In this document: in pieces, positions 35,322 to 48,300 of the stretch
Layout of the letters: each line of letters opens with the position of its first letter
Position numbering within the stretch: the first letter of the stretch is position 1
NCBI RefSeq assembly: GCF_016545825.1
Contig: NC_052613.1
Span: forward strand, 39,600,112-39,664,111
Origin: Eucalyptus grandis
Lineage: Eukaryota > Streptophyta > Magnoliopsida > Myrtales > Myrtaceae
Direction of reading: 5' to 3'
DNA length: 64,000 nt
Program-made: the position numbers and the translations under genes
Notes under the pieces: model-generated
What the model saw: the letters and a program-made list of their open reading frames with translations, nothing else
What the model was told of the DNA's origin: nothing
Databases searched by the model: none

Positions 35322-35955
35322 TCCGTTGTTCTGACGTGTATACAAACGTTTGAGATGTATAGAGACGGAATAATTTGTGAAGTTGAAAAATTGTTATTCT
35401 TTGATTCATCGATCACTCGGATTTCCTATTTTCCCAATTTCCTTTTTCTCAATAAGTTGGTTTTATTAACAAAATACCCACAATAAGTTGGTTTTATTAA
35501 CAAAATACCCAAAATGGGAGAGAGCAATTCAAGCTACATGCTCAATGAATCACATACTAACGATTCAATCTCCATTTCCAACATGAAGTTTATGTATCAA
35601 TCAATGCACACTTCCTTGTTGATATCACAACTAATGAATGAGCGGCTATTGAGCAAAGAGAGAGGCAAGTTTGGTTCTTTCGTCGAAGATATAGGGAGCC
35701 ACCACTTGAGGTAGGTCTAAGGTTTCTAATTCTAAAAAAGATTAAGTTGGAATTTTAATAAATTTTGAGGGCAACAAAGACAATTAACAATATTTCATTA
35801 ACTTGTTGAAGTTGCGTGCCAAGAAAGCATAAAAACTCAAAACAACTTAGGACTTGTTTTGGATTTGTAGCATTTCCAAAGTTCACTTTTGTCTAAGATG
35901 ATTTTTTTAAAAATCTTCCCAAACACTCAAATTTTGGCTCAAGGGGCTTTGGTAG
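35322..35955. other. 3' region of EXO70 and MITE-like flank
   Basis: It contains a 31-bp tandem repeat (35451-35511). About 35845-35955 is a MITE-like stretch (starting 'taggacttgttttgg') whose inverse end 'cctttcccaaacggaccc' continues after the copia element at 44551. This suggests the copia element landed in a MITE. Confidence 0.45.
35451..35511. repeat. 31-bp direct tandem repeat, two copies
   Basis: The unit AATAAGTTGGTTTTATTAAC... occurs at 35451-35481 and 35482-35511, downstream of the EXO70H-like gene. Confidence 0.9.
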
Positions 35956-36792
35956 TGTTAAATTAATGTCTCAAGTTTGAATTCGGATGACAATTTATTA
36001 TACCGAGTTTTGTTGATAAAGATTTCCTAAATGAAAGAAATTCGATGAATTCCTTAAAGCTGCACAAATGAGAAATAATTAAAAAAAAATGAATTTTCCC
36101 CTCGGAGTGAAGCTGCCGAAGCCCCTGCACGTAGAGAACAAATAAAAGATAAAAGGAAAAAGGAAAGCTTTACCTTTATGTGCAGCGTCCCTCTGCACGT
36201 AAAGAATCAAAAGGAGGTGGGTCTAAGATCAAAAGTTTGACATTGGGCACACACACACATGAACCTCTACACTGAAGAAAGAAGCCAAAAAAAAAAAAAA
36301 AAAAAAAAGTGGGCCCAGTCAAATAATCTTCTCCTTGGGTGCACATATAAAGTGCCGAAGTCTCTAGGAGCTTTCTTTCGGACGGCCGAAACCATATGAA
36401 ATTTAGAAGAGCCGCAAGTTTTCTTAAAGCCACGTGAAGCTTTCCAAAGAAACGCGAAGATTTACGTACGTGGATCAAAGACGAATGCTGAGGTTCTTGA
36501 TTTTGGCGTATGTAGAGCGTTTTGTTTTGAACTTGAACACTCGGTAATTTTTGTGCCGTGAGATTATGTACAAGTGAGTTGTTTATTTATAAACACTTTA
36601 GGTTTTGGGATAAATCTAGGTGTGAGAAACACTCGAGCGTGTGAGTTATTGTAAACTCCAATTCTCCGATTATAATGAATTATTTATTGCCGGCAATTTC
36701 TAGTGTCATTATTTTTCTTGTTTATTTCTTTAGTGATTTCGCATTGACGTAAATTACAAGATCATGTCGTTTCTGCGTATTATATCCTAACA
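35956..36792 (+). repeat. Copia 5' LTR
   Basis: The left LTR runs from TGTTAAATTAATG to TATATCCTAACA and is directly followed by the tRNA-Met-type primer-binding site. The right LTR is 55 bp longer, mainly through an extra stretch near 44395-44450. Confidence 0.9.
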
Positions 36793-39700
36793 ATTGGTAT
36801 CAAAGCTTGGGGTTGGATTTCTTGATTGTCATTTGGAGATTTTGCTTGTTTGATTATTATCTGGAAATTTTGTTATTGCAATTATGTCTGAGAGGAAATT
36901 TGAAATTGAGGAGTTTAACGGGAGCAACAACTTTGTGTTATGGAGCATCAAGATGCGAGCTTTATTGACAACCCGAGGTTTGGCCAAGACACTAGATGGT
37001 GAAGATGAGTTGTCGATTATAATGAAAGCCTTAGAGAGTGTAGAGCTAATGAAAAAAGCAAAGAGCATAATCCTAATAAATTTATCTGATGATGTCTTAA
37101 TAGAGGTTGCTGAATAGAAGGATGCCGCAACATTATGGGCAAAACTTCAAACACTCTATGTGAAGAAATGTTTAAACAATCGCTTGTACATGTTGAAAAA
37201 GATGTTTCAATTTAGATATACTGAATGTACGTCTATCAGAACCCACTTGCATGAATTTAATAAACTCATGATGGATCTGAAGAATGTCAGTAAAATACTT
37301 GATGATGAAGAATATGGCATGATGTTGTTAGCCTCTTTACCAGAGTCATGGGAGCACTTTACTGATTCACTGTTGTAGGGACATGCTACAATTACCTCAG
37401 AAGAGGTAAAGTTCGCCTTATTCTCTAAGGAGTGGCAAAGAAAGTTGCGAGACAATGATCTGGCACAAGGACTACTGCAAGGACTAGTGCAAGCACTGGC
37501 GATTCAAGGTAGAGAACATCATTAAGGGCCTAGTAGCAGCAGAGGTAAAAGGAAATCGAAATCACACCATAGAAAGTCCAAGGGACACGTGAAGTGCTTT
37601 AAGTGTCACGAGGAGGGGCACATCGGGAGAGATTGTCCAAAGAATAGGAATAAAGTTGATAGGCAAAATGCCATAAGCAGTGTGGCAATCGTTGCTGAGG
37701 GGAGCACTAGTAATGCAGAAACTGTTTTATGTGTGACTGCTATTTCGTTAGGAGACGAATTTGTGCTAGATTTGGGGTGTTCTTATCATATGACGCCTCA
37801 TAAGAATTGATTTACTACTTACCGGACTGCAGATGGTGGTAGAGTTCTTTTGAGGAATAATGCAGTCTGTAAGGCTCTAGGGATAGTGACAATTCGAATT
37901 CGGATGCACGATAGGGTGGTGCACACATTGACAGATGTACCGAAGCTTAAGAAGAATCTTATTTCTCTGGGGATACTCAATGATATCGGGTGTAGGTACA
38001 TCACTAAAGGTGAAGTACTAAAGATCTCTCGAGGTGTCATGACAGTGATGAAAGGGAAGAAAGTGAATACTCTCTATCATCTACTAGGAGAAACCGTGAC
38101 CGGAACTACTATAGTTTCATCAGGTGAATCAGACTCTAACTTGACTCAATTATGGCATATGCACTTGGGCACATGAGTGAGGCAGGTATGACGATGCCGA
38201 GTGAAAGGGGGTTGTTGAAGGGTCAAAAGACATGGAAGATGAATTTATGTGAGTACTGCATCTATGAGAAGTAGCATCGAGTTAAGTTTACTACAACTAT
38301 TTATTCAATCAACGACCAGTTGAATATATTCATTCAGACGTTTAGGACCCGTCTTTGGTTCCTTCAAATGGAGGTAACCGATACATGTTGACATTTATCG
38401 ACGACTATTCGAAGAATGTATGGGTATACTTTCTAAAGCACAAATATGAAGTGTTTGATCGGTTCAAGAAATTTAAGACATTGATTGAGAAGTAGTTAGA
38501 TAAACAAATCAAGTGCTTGAGAACCGATAATGGCATGGAGTTCTGTGGTAAAGATTTTACCGAGTTTTGCAAGAAAAAATGTATTATAAGACACTGTACA
38601 GTACCTAGGACACCGCAACAAAATGGTGTGGTAGCACGAAAGAATTGAACTTTGCTTGAGCGAGCTCGATGCATGCTTTCGCATGTAGGACTTGGTAAGG
38701 AATTTTGGGTTGAAGCAGTGAACATAGTATGTTACCTAGTTAATCGATCTTCATCATCTGCTATCAAGTGGAAGACTCATGAGGAAGTATGGTCGAGGAA
38801 ACCTGTTGATTACTCCGGATTATGTATATTCGGATGTCTGGCATATGCTTATGCGAGTGATGGTAAGCTTGTGTCAAGGGCAAATAAGTGCATATTTCTA
38901 GGTTATGCACATAAGGTGAAAGGCTACCGGCTATAGTGCACCGATCCCATATTACTTGATTTTCTAATCGGCAGAGATGTGATCTTCAACGAGACTACAA
39001 TGCTTCAACGGAGGAGTTCTAAGACACAACCAGTAGAGAAAATAGATCATTATGTCATTAGTGAGGTGGAGCTTCAGGTGGAGATTTCGAAGACCTTGAA
39101 GGTAATAGAAATTGAGACTGCAAATGAAGCCGCAGTTCCTGAAGTCGGTAATAGTGAACAACCAACAAAGCCACAGCACACTATAGCCACAAATAGACAA
39201 CGAAGGAAAATTAAATCACCGGTACGTTATGGTTGTACAAATATTGCTTATGCATTAACTGTAGGTGATGAGGTGGAGACAGATGAGCCTTCGTCTTACT
39301 CTGAGGCGATGGCTAGTTCAGAGTCGTCGCAGTGGCTAGGGATTATGAGTGAAGAGATGGAATCACTCCATTGAAATCAAACATGGGAGCTGGTCAAGGT
39401 ACCCAAGAGCCAAAAGATTGTCAAAAGTAAATGGGTTTTTAAAAGGAAAGAGGGCATTCCCCATATTGAGACAGCAAGGTATAATGAGAGACTTGTGTCA
39501 TTGACTACAATGAAGTGTTCTCTCCTGTGATAAGACATACTTTGTGACGCCCAAAATTTCATTAGTTAGATTAAGCATATTTGAGACTTTTAAATATATG
39601 TGTGTGTGTGTGTGTGTGTGTGTAAATAATAAAATAAAATAGTAATAACCCATAAAAATAAATCAAAACCCAAGAAGAAAAATTTAGTCATAAGGAAAAA

Positions 39701-39807
39701 AAAAAAAGATTTTCAAAAGGCTTGTCCGTAAAGCAAGAATCTACAAAACCCCCACCGCTTCTCCCCCATGTGATAGTAAAATAATAAATAAATAAAAATA
39801 AAAGGGG

Positions 39808-40281
39808 GGAAGAAATAAAATTAAGAGAAACATTCATTCTACTCTTCTCCCACGTTGTGTCCAGGTGTTGTCGAAGAAGGGGGAGACTACACGTGTTATG
39901 TGTGTGTTACGAAGAACCCACCCTCATCTGCGTTTTCTCTACCGAGGCACACCACCTTCCTTTCCTCTCACTTCCGTTCGTCTCCACCGAGCCCGACCCC
40001 ATCTCGGCCTTTCACGACCGGCGCCTCCATCCAGTAACAGGATCATCGCCGTTTGGTTCCATTCGGAGCTTCTGCCGCCGACCACGAAGCCCAACTCGCC
40101 TGACGCTTCCTCTTCCTTCCGTCGGTGAAGAAAATCCAAGCAAGTAGGGCTGCTATTAAGGTCTTGAGTTCATGGAAGAAATAAAATTAAGAGAAACATT
40201 CATTCTACTCTTCTCCCACGTTGTGTCCAGGTGTTGTCGAAGAAGGGGGGAGACTACACGTATTATGTTTCTTTCTTTTTT

Positions 40282-40333
<52 letters not shown>

Positions 40334-40597
40334 TACGAAGAACCCACCCTCATCTGCGTTTTCTCTACCGAGACACACCACCTTCCTTTCCTCTCACTTC
40401 CGTTCGTCTCCACCGAGCCCGACCCCATCTCGGCCTTTCACGACCGGCGCCTCCATCCGAATGGATCATCGCCGTTTGGTTCCATTCGGAGCTTCTGCCG
40501 CCGACCACGAAGCCCAACTCGCCTGACGCTTCCTCTTCCTTCCGTCGGTGAAGAAAATCCAAGCAAGTAGGGCTGCTATTAAGGTCTTGAGTTCATG
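39808..40597 (+). repeat. Tandem duplication of about 366 bp within the nested LTR
   Basis: 39808-40173 is repeated at 40174-40597 almost without change outside one spot: copy 2 carries a long (CT)n run (40285-40329) where copy 1 has a short GTGTGTG stretch. The near-identity implies a recent duplication. Confidence 0.92.
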
Positions 40598-42175
40598 GAT
40601 TAGCTTTGCCTAGCTGTGCAAGTTGATTTCGGACTCGGTATTTTGAGTTAGGTGCAGAAGTTGGGAGCAAAAGCTCTGTCCAGAGCTAGGTTGGAAACGT
40701 ATGGGTTCGCTACTGTCTGGATGCCGAGTGTAGAGCTGTCCTTGGAGTCTAAGGTGTTCGGATGAACTCATCATAGCTCAGCATGTGCGATTTATGGACT
40801 GAGGTTGCTGTTTAAGTCCAAGATTGGGTACCGGAATGCACGTTTTGGACTGGGTAGACCTTTGATGTAAACACTTAATTCCAGCGAGTCATGGGTGTTG
40901 AGAATCGCTTAGTCGACCACTCAAAGGCTCTCATTTGGTTAGTTGGTTCCGTTAGATTTAATTTAGGTTTGTAGATTGCGAGTGCTTTGAGTTTTGCCTA
41001 CTGTTTTCCAGAACTGAGAACTCTTGACCTCGCTGGTTTGTCAATTTTGTGTGGCTTGTTGTGTTGAGATTTGGGTGAAACTTCTTTTAGGAAAGTTGTG
41101 CAAGATACCTTAAACTATGACATATATTTTTCGTGGATTTTTCAGAGGTTAAATAGTCAGTGTATGGACATAAGATTCTATCGGGTGTATTCTGTGTAGA
41201 ACTACAGTATGTGGGACTCTGTGACCTTGCGAACTTTCTATAGATGTTCCTAGCTTGATTTTGGTCACGATTCCTTCATGAAATTTGTAGTCAACATATT
41301 TATGTATAACATGTAAAAATTTCGTAGAAATTGGTGAAGTTTTAGGTACTGAAACATACTCTTAATTGTGCACGCTGATGCTGGAAAACAGTTCAGTTTG
41401 TGAGTCTTAGTTGTGCGATTTGCTGCTTTCTGTACATAAATAATTAGGTTCAGCATCCTTCGTGAAAAATGTTTGTTAATGTCTTATTTATAATATACTA
41501 AAATTTTAGAGTCTTTCAAGCTCATTTCATATGGTTTTCAAATTAATTCCCGAAAGTATGCGTTCTGGTTGAGGTTGCCATATTCCGAGTTTGTTGGAAT
41601 TCATGAGGAAGGTGATCGAATTCTAGGTTATGGTTTTCTGATGGTGTTGCATATGACATATTGTCTGATGTTGTGATTATGATTTCAATAAGACATTGGT
41701 TACTTAAGAATTTAATGAGATAGCTTGTGATACCCAAGTTTGTTTAAGTCTAGGACTCATACTCGACTTTAGAAAATCAAGAGATGTTTTGTGCATTGGA
41801 GTTGTTGATGCTGCAACAAGGCAGAACTATGAATGTATGATTAGCTAATGAGCCAATGTGAGACCCCGGGTGTCGGGATGCCTGGAGAGGGGTGATGAAT
41901 AGTAGCAGTGTCCTCTCCAGAGGTCTAAGAAAGGCTAAATAGCTTCTAAGGGGATCTCGTAATCTCAAGTTGGGTGCGAGGGGGTTCAGGGTGGAGTGTC
42001 GTCTCTCCCTAGGTGATTGTTGCAGCTAGATTTATGTGGATTCAGTAACTTGATGATTCTATTTACTTATTTGTCCTGTTATTGGCCAATCCAAGTTAGG
42101 ACTAACCGCCCACTTGCTGAGTTTTTATTTTAAAAACTCACACTTGTTTATTATGTTATTTCTTCAGAGTAGAAG

Positions 42176-42454
42176 ATGTTTGTTGTACCACCTACGCCGC
42201 CCGCTGCCACGATGACCATCCTTTATGGCTCCCCCGCCAACTTTGTATGGCGGCGAGAGGACTTCCAGGACCGATATTTCCCAGGAGTAGTCTTTGTCAA
42301 ATGCATCTCTTATTTGACAATAGACACAGAGGCGCCTATGGGGCCAGCATATATGGTCTACATTGCCCTTTACGTTCGGGTAGATGGACGGCTGGTGGGA
42401 CCCTTGACGCTATATGACGATGGACCGGGGCAGAGTGGTAGTCCTGCGGAGTAG
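42176..42454 (+). other. Unassigned 92-codon frame in the nested LTR
   Basis: It begins MFVVPPTPPAATM and contains FVWRREDFQDRYFPGV. No domain is recognised. It may be chance or part of the parent element's leader region. Confidence 0.2.
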
Positions 42455-43653
42455 GGGGTGGCAGAGAAGTGTTGGATGTGTGGGAGGACTTTTGTTTTTT
42501 GTTGTTTAACAACATGTACATACCCAATGAGAGGCGGGATAATTAGTGTTCGTGGTTTATAGTGTTTTTTGTAAAAATCCCCCTCTCAATCTCATCTTCC
42601 CCACGTGTAAAGAAACCAAGTTTATGATAATATAGCCGAGTAGCTCAGTTTCCTATTACTCCACTTGACTGGAATTTATTTTTACAATTCTTGAAGTACA
42701 AACAAGTTGAGTGAAATCAATGTATATGACATCTAGGGTTGCCACATACTTTAATTCGTGTTTTACTTGCCTTAGTTTCTTCGCAGAATCTCGAGTTAGA
42801 GCAGCTAGATGTAAAAACTGCGTTTTTCACAATGAGTTGGAGGAGCGAATTTACATGAGGCAACTAGAGGAATTTGCTATTCCAGATAAATTATCACCGC
42901 AAACTATGGAGGAGAAAGATGAGCATATGTCCCGTATTCCTTATTCTAGTGTCATGGGTAGTATTATGTATGCTATGGTGTGCACTAGGAGTGATATTTC
43001 ACAAGCTGTGAGCGTGGTTAGTTGTTATATGAAGCGTCCTGGTAAAGCTCATTGGAAAGCTGTGAAATGTATCCTTAGATATTTGAAAGGAACAATGAGC
43101 ATGGGTATAGTGTACCGAAGGGACAGTAATGATAACGAGACCATTGGTTTTGTGGATTCGGATCATGCCGGTGACTTGGATGATCGCAGATCTTTAGCAA
43201 GGTACGTATTTACGCTAGCAGGTGGTGCAGTTAGTTGGAAAACGTCCTTACAATATCACATTGCCTTGTCTTCGATTAAGACAGAATACATGGTACTAAC
43301 CTTTGTAGCGAATGATGAGATATAATTATAAAGTTTGCTCTTAGACTTTGGTTTAGAACAGAAAAGTGTGAATATACACTGTGATAACTAATGTGCGATA
43401 TATTTGACGTATAATTCAGTTTATCGCGAGCGAACAAAGCATATCAACATTATGTACCACTTTATCCGAGATGTCTTAGTTAAAGGTAATGTTACTGTAA
43501 AAAAGATTGCTACAGCAGATAACCCAGCAGACATGATGATTAAGTTTGTTCTTTTGGCGTATGTGGAAAGTGAGCACCCTCAGGGCATTGGGAGGGCAGT
43601 ATAGATGATTAGCACTATAATTTGGCTTCCAACATCGAGCCAAGGTAAATAAT

Positions 43654-44545
43654 TGTTAAATTAATGTCTTAAGTTTGAATTCGATGGCAATTTATTATAC
43701 CGAATTTTATTAATAAAGATTTCCTAAGTAGAATAAATTTGCTGAACTCCTTAAAGCAAAGGAGGAAATAATTAAAAGCTGCACAAAGGAGGAAATAATT
43801 AAAAAAGGAATTTTCCCCTTGGAGTGAACCTGCTGAAGCCCTCCGCACGTAGAGAAGAAATAAGAGATAAAAGGAAAAAGGAAGGCTTCACCTTTATGTG
43901 CAGCGTCCCTCTGCACGTGAAGAATCAAAATGAGGTGGGCCCAAGGTCAAAAGTTTGACCTTGGGCGCGCACACACACATGGACCTCTACGCCGAAGAAA
44001 GAAGCCAAAAAAAAAAAAGTGAGCCCAGTCAAATACTCTTCTCCTTGGGCGCACACATAAAATTCCGAAGTCTCCAGAGCTTTCTTTCAGACGGCCGAAA
44101 TCCTATGAAATTCAGAAGAGCCGCAAGTTTTCTTGAGGCCACGCAAAGCTTTCCAAAGAAATGCAAAGATTTACGTACGTGGACCAAAGATGAACATTGG
44201 AGTTCTTGATTTTGGCGTACGTAGAGCTTTTTGTTTTGAGTTTGAACGCGTGGTAATTTTTGTATTGTGAACTTATGCCCAAATGAGTTGTTTATTTATA
44301 AACACTTTGGATTTGGGGTTAAATCTAGGTGTGGGAAACACTCGAGCGTGTGCGTGATTATAAACTCTGATTCTCCGATTATAGTGGATTATTTGCTGCT
44401 GGCTCTTCTCATGGATGTAGGTACCGATACTCGGATCGAATCACATAAATTTCTAGTGTCCTTATTTTTCTCGTTTATTTCTCTGGTGATTTCGTGTTGA
44501 TGTAAATTGTAAGATCCCGTCGTTTCCGCATATTATATCCTAACA
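43654..44545 (+). repeat. Copia 3' LTR
   Basis: It matches the 5' LTR from TGTTAAATTAATGTC to ATTATATCCTAACA. It is 892 bp long and diverged by scattered substitutions and a few indels. Confidence 0.9.
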
Positions 44546-44760
44546 GGTGGGAACTCCTTTCCCAAACGGACCCATATAACCCATGTAACTTGAGCATTCT
44601 AATCTCTTAGTGTATGATCAGTCTAATGAAGCTTCAAAACAGCGGTTGGGAAATCTTGGATTTTCCACCTGAGCATTCTGTACTTTCGTCGCAAACCCGT
44701 TATTCAATGCCAAGGAAGATAAGAAAAATGCCGGAGGACACAAGGGCTCTCATAGCCTTG

Positions 44761-45335
44761 TGACACGGCCCACGGACAAGCATGATCCAAGATCGTCCGT
44801 AAGGGACCGTGTCACGCACAACGGGCTGCCCGGAAGCAGCCCACGAACGACCCATGAGCAGAACGAGCGGAAGTCCCATGCACGGCCCTTGGGCGACCCC
44901 TGAGCGATGCTCGAGTAGCCGTGACGGTTCGGCTGGTCGCGTGTCAGACCGACCTGCAACCCTGATCTTGCTTCTGACGCACGCCCATGATCTGCCCAAG
45001 GCCTGACGCGCGCGACCCATGGACTTCCCAAGGGCCTGCCGGGTGCAGACCATCGAGTAGCCTTCGAGTAGTCTGTTGTATAGCTTGTAATGATTATACG
45101 GATTCAAAATGGACCGTTGGATCGGAGGGACGATCCACGGCCGAGATACGACCCACTCTTGTATAAATAGGGATCCCTCTCCCACAATGTAATCGCCTGT
45201 TCGTTCACAAGCAAATACACTCTCTTTGCCCATTCGGTTCTTGTGTTCGAGCGAAGTGTGTGTAAGGCTGACTTGGGATCACCGATCCTAAGGCCGTGCG
45301 GTGTTTGATCGACCGAAATTGATCGACCCATGACA
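44761..45335 (+). repeat. Gypsy 5' LTR
   Basis: 575 bp. It differs from the 570-bp 3' LTR by roughly 15 substitutions and about ten small indels by eye. Many substitutions are C/T or G/A at CG or CHG sites. Confidence 0.9.
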
Positions 45336-45366
45336 AGTGGTATCAGAGCCATCATTTCCAAACGAA

Positions 45367-48300
45367 ATGGCCAGTCCTCGCGCTGATGTTCCGATCGTAC
45401 AAGATGATGAGCGTGAAGATCGGGGGCGTTCAGCCAGAGGCTAACCGGCGAAAAGGCCGTGCCGCCTCGTGTGCGAGGGATCCGAAGAGGGATCTGGAAA
45501 ACCGTTTGACGGCCATAGAGGAGACCGTCACGGATGTCCAGGCGTTTGTGGACGACTCCGCACTGCACCGTCGAAGGAGCGAGAAGCCGGTAGGAGGAGA
45601 TCTTGGCCGAAGTGCAAGAGCTCCAAGCCGGCATGGGAGAGCTCCGTGTCGAGGTGCAAGGATCCTTCATGCACGAGCTGCAGCAGCGGGATGAGACTTG
45701 GGAAGCCGCGATGGCGGCCATGCGGGCGGAAATGGCGGAGATGAAGGGCAAGCTCGTGGAGCTTGAAGCAGCACGCGTGAACGGGGTGATCACCGTGCAG
45801 TCCCGTGCCGATGCACCCAAACCAAAGGAGTTCAAGGGCTCCCGGGTGGCAAAGGACGTGGACAACTTCCTATGGTACATGGAGCGATACTTCCAGACCA
45901 TGGGGACAACCGACGACGTGGTCCGGGTAAACACCGCAGCCATGTATTTATCTGATGATGCGCTGCTGTGGTGGAGACGTCGGTCGGATGGTAGGAATGG
46001 CGATCCTATCATGACATGGGCTCGGTTCGTCGAAGAGTTTCGGCGAACCTACTATCCCGCTTATGCGGAGGAGGAAGCCTGAGGGGAACTCAAGCGCCTA
46101 GAACAGAAGGGCGGAGTTCGTGAATATGTGAAGCGGTTCTGAGTGCTTGCTCCAAATCCCGTCCATGACCGAAACGGAGGCGTTCCACCCGTTCATGGGC
46201 GGACTCAAACCTTGGGTCAGCAGAGCTCAAGCGGTGCAATGCAACGGACCTCACCACAGCCACTTCTGTGGCCGAGTCCCTTGTTGAATACAGGCCGGCA
46301 ATAGCTACCAAGCCCGACTTTCGACCGAGAGAAAAGGCCACCGGTGGGGAGATCGAGGCCGGTTCCTCGACCAAATGCCGGCGAGACCACCTCCGAATCC
46401 TCATAGGAATCAACCCGAGTCGAGCAACGGGAGATACCAAACAAGGTACGCACATACAAGTGCTTCTTTTGTGACGGTCCCCATATGGCTCGGGATTGCC
46501 CGAAGAGAGGAAAGCTGGCGGCCCGTGCAAGGAGGACAAGCCGCGAGAGGAGGCGCGGTTGGGATCGTTGCGGATCCTCGAACGATCAAGGCCTCCAAGA
46601 AGGCCAAAGAACCAAAAGGGATGATGTTCGTAGACGTGAAGATCGGGGGTACCACGATGAGTGCACTCGTGGATACCGGGGCGTCCGATCTGTTCATATC
46701 CAAAGAGGCCGCGAAGAAGCTGCATCTTCCGGTCGAGGCAAATGAGTCGGGTTGGCTCAAGACGGTGAATTCCGAGAGAAGTCCCGACCAACGGCATGGC
46801 CGGGGGACGTGGAGTTCCACCGGGTCCTTGGACCAAAGAAGGAAGATATCGAGGTAATTCCCTTGATGACTATGACTTCGTACTCGCTTGAGATTTCTCG
46901 ACCGGATCAATGCGGTGTCATGCCCTTCGCGGATTGCATATGCATTCGGGACAAGCGGTGTTAATGCATGGTCCCGATCTATCGAGAATCGGGACGCGAT
47001 AGGAAGATGTCACGTCGGCCATGCAGCTTGCTAAAGGGCTGAAGAAAGGCGAGGCGACCTTCCCCGGCGGCATTGAAGGAGGAGGGCGCGGAGGAAAGCT
47101 CGGCACGGAAGAGGCATCCCGAGTCCTCGATACCTTCCAGATGTGATGCCGCCCGAACCGCCCAAGAAGCTGCCTCCTCGAGAGAGGTCGACCATCGGAT
47201 CGAGCCGGGTACTCCGATGCTCGACCACCGGCCATGTCTCCCTATCGCATGGCCCCGCCCGAGTTGGAGGAACCGAGGAAACAGCTCAAGGAGCCGTTGG
47301 ATGCTGGTTATGTTCGGCCATCTAAGGCCCCGTTCGGTGCCTCGGTCCCTGTTCCAAAAGAAGCACGACGGATCCCTCCGTATGTGTATCGACTACCGGG
47401 CATTGAACAAGCCGACCGTCAAGAATAAGTACCCGATTCTCCTTATTGTCGACTTGTTCGATCGGCTGGAGAAGCCCGCTGGTTCTCCAAGCTCAACCTT
47501 CGATCGGGTATTATCAAGTGCGGATCGCTGAGGGGGATGAGCCGAAGACAGCATGTGTGACTCGCTACGGGTCATAATGAGTTCCTTGTCATGCCATTCG
47601 GCTTGACCAATGCGCCGGCTACGTTCGCACACTCATGAACAAGGTAACCGCATCCATTCCTTGATCGGTTCGTTGTAGTTTATCTTGATGATATAGTGAT
47701 ATATAGCCGGACGCTTGAGGAGCATGTTGAACATTTGAGTCGTGTTTTCGGACCTTTCGAGAAAACGACTTGTATGTGAAACGTGAGAAATGTGCCTTTG
47801 CACAAAAAGAGATTCCGTTCCTTGGGCACATCGTTGGGGCGGACGTGTGCGGATGGACACGGCCAAGATCCGTGCCATTGTTGATTGGGAGCCACCAACC
47901 AAGGTGATCGAGCTGAGATCCTTTCTGGTCTCACGTAACTACTACCGGCGCTTCATCCGGAGTATTCGGCGTCTCACCGTGCCACTCACGGATATGCTGA
48001 AGAAAGAAAGGCCGTGGGAGTGGACGGATCGGTGTCAAGAGACGTTCGAGCGGTTGAAACGGACCATGACCAAAGAGCCGGTGCTTATGCTGCCCGACTA
48101 CACCAAGCCATACGAGGTGGAGACCGATGCTTCTGATTTTGCCATCGGTGGTGTCTTGATGCAAGAAGGTCATCCGTGGCCTTCGAATCCCAAAGTTGAA
48201 TGATGCTTGAGCGACGATACACGGTCCAAGAGAAGGAGATGACCGCGGTGGTGCACGCCCGCACATGGAGGCACTATATCTTGGGGTCCCGGTTCGTCGT

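Larger units (their letters stand above)
39543..42746 (+). mobile_element. 3.2-kb solo-LTR-like insertion inside the copia reverse transcriptase
   Basis: It begins TGTGACGCCCAAAATTTC and ends CTAGGGTTGCCACA, flanked by an exact 5-bp duplication TACTT (39538-39542 and 42747-42751). Removing it restores the copia reading frame across the site, which fixes both boundaries. No gag or pol is recognisable. It contains a 366-bp tandem duplication, a (TG)n run (39599-39623) and a frame at 42176-42454 that I cannot assign. It is read as a solo LTR or a non-autonomous element of a gypsy-type family. Confidence 0.85.
36884..43604 (+). pseudogene. Copia gag-pol remnant
   Basis: Gag starts at ATG 36884 and is interrupted by stops at 37114, 37376 and near 37522. 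The zinc knuckle CFKCHEEGHIGRDC is at 37594-37635. The protease site near 37767 reads DLGCSYHM where DSG is normal. The integrase (about 38160-38930) keeps DDYS and TDNG, but the usual GVAER is GVVAR, so the catalytic Glu is lost. The reverse transcriptase starts near 39380 (KSKWVFKRK), is split at 39542 by the nested LTR and resumes at 42752. It then jumps from IYMRQLEEFAI directly to a KLSPQT region, lacking the YVDD core. RNase H (42930-43604) is mostly intact. The element cannot mobilise itself. Confidence 0.88.
35956..44545 (+). mobile_element. Ty1/copia retrotransposon, inactive
   Basis: Two LTRs (35956-36792, 837 bp; 43654-44545, 892 bp) share TGTTAAATTAATGTC at the start and TTATATCCTAACA at the end. 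The flanks GGTAG (35951-35955) and GGTGG (44546-44550) form a 5-bp target duplication with one mismatch. The primer-binding site TTGGTATCAAAGC (36794 on) follows the left LTR. Domain order gag, protease, integrase, reverse transcriptase, RNase H defines copia. The coding part is broken by several stops, by a large internal deletion and by a nested 3.2-kb LTR (39543-42746). Confidence 0.93.

Noticed and set aside
45104..46836. Minus-strand frames of 248-302 codons
   Set aside because: Antisense to the gypsy 5' LTR, gag and protease regions; no independent support.
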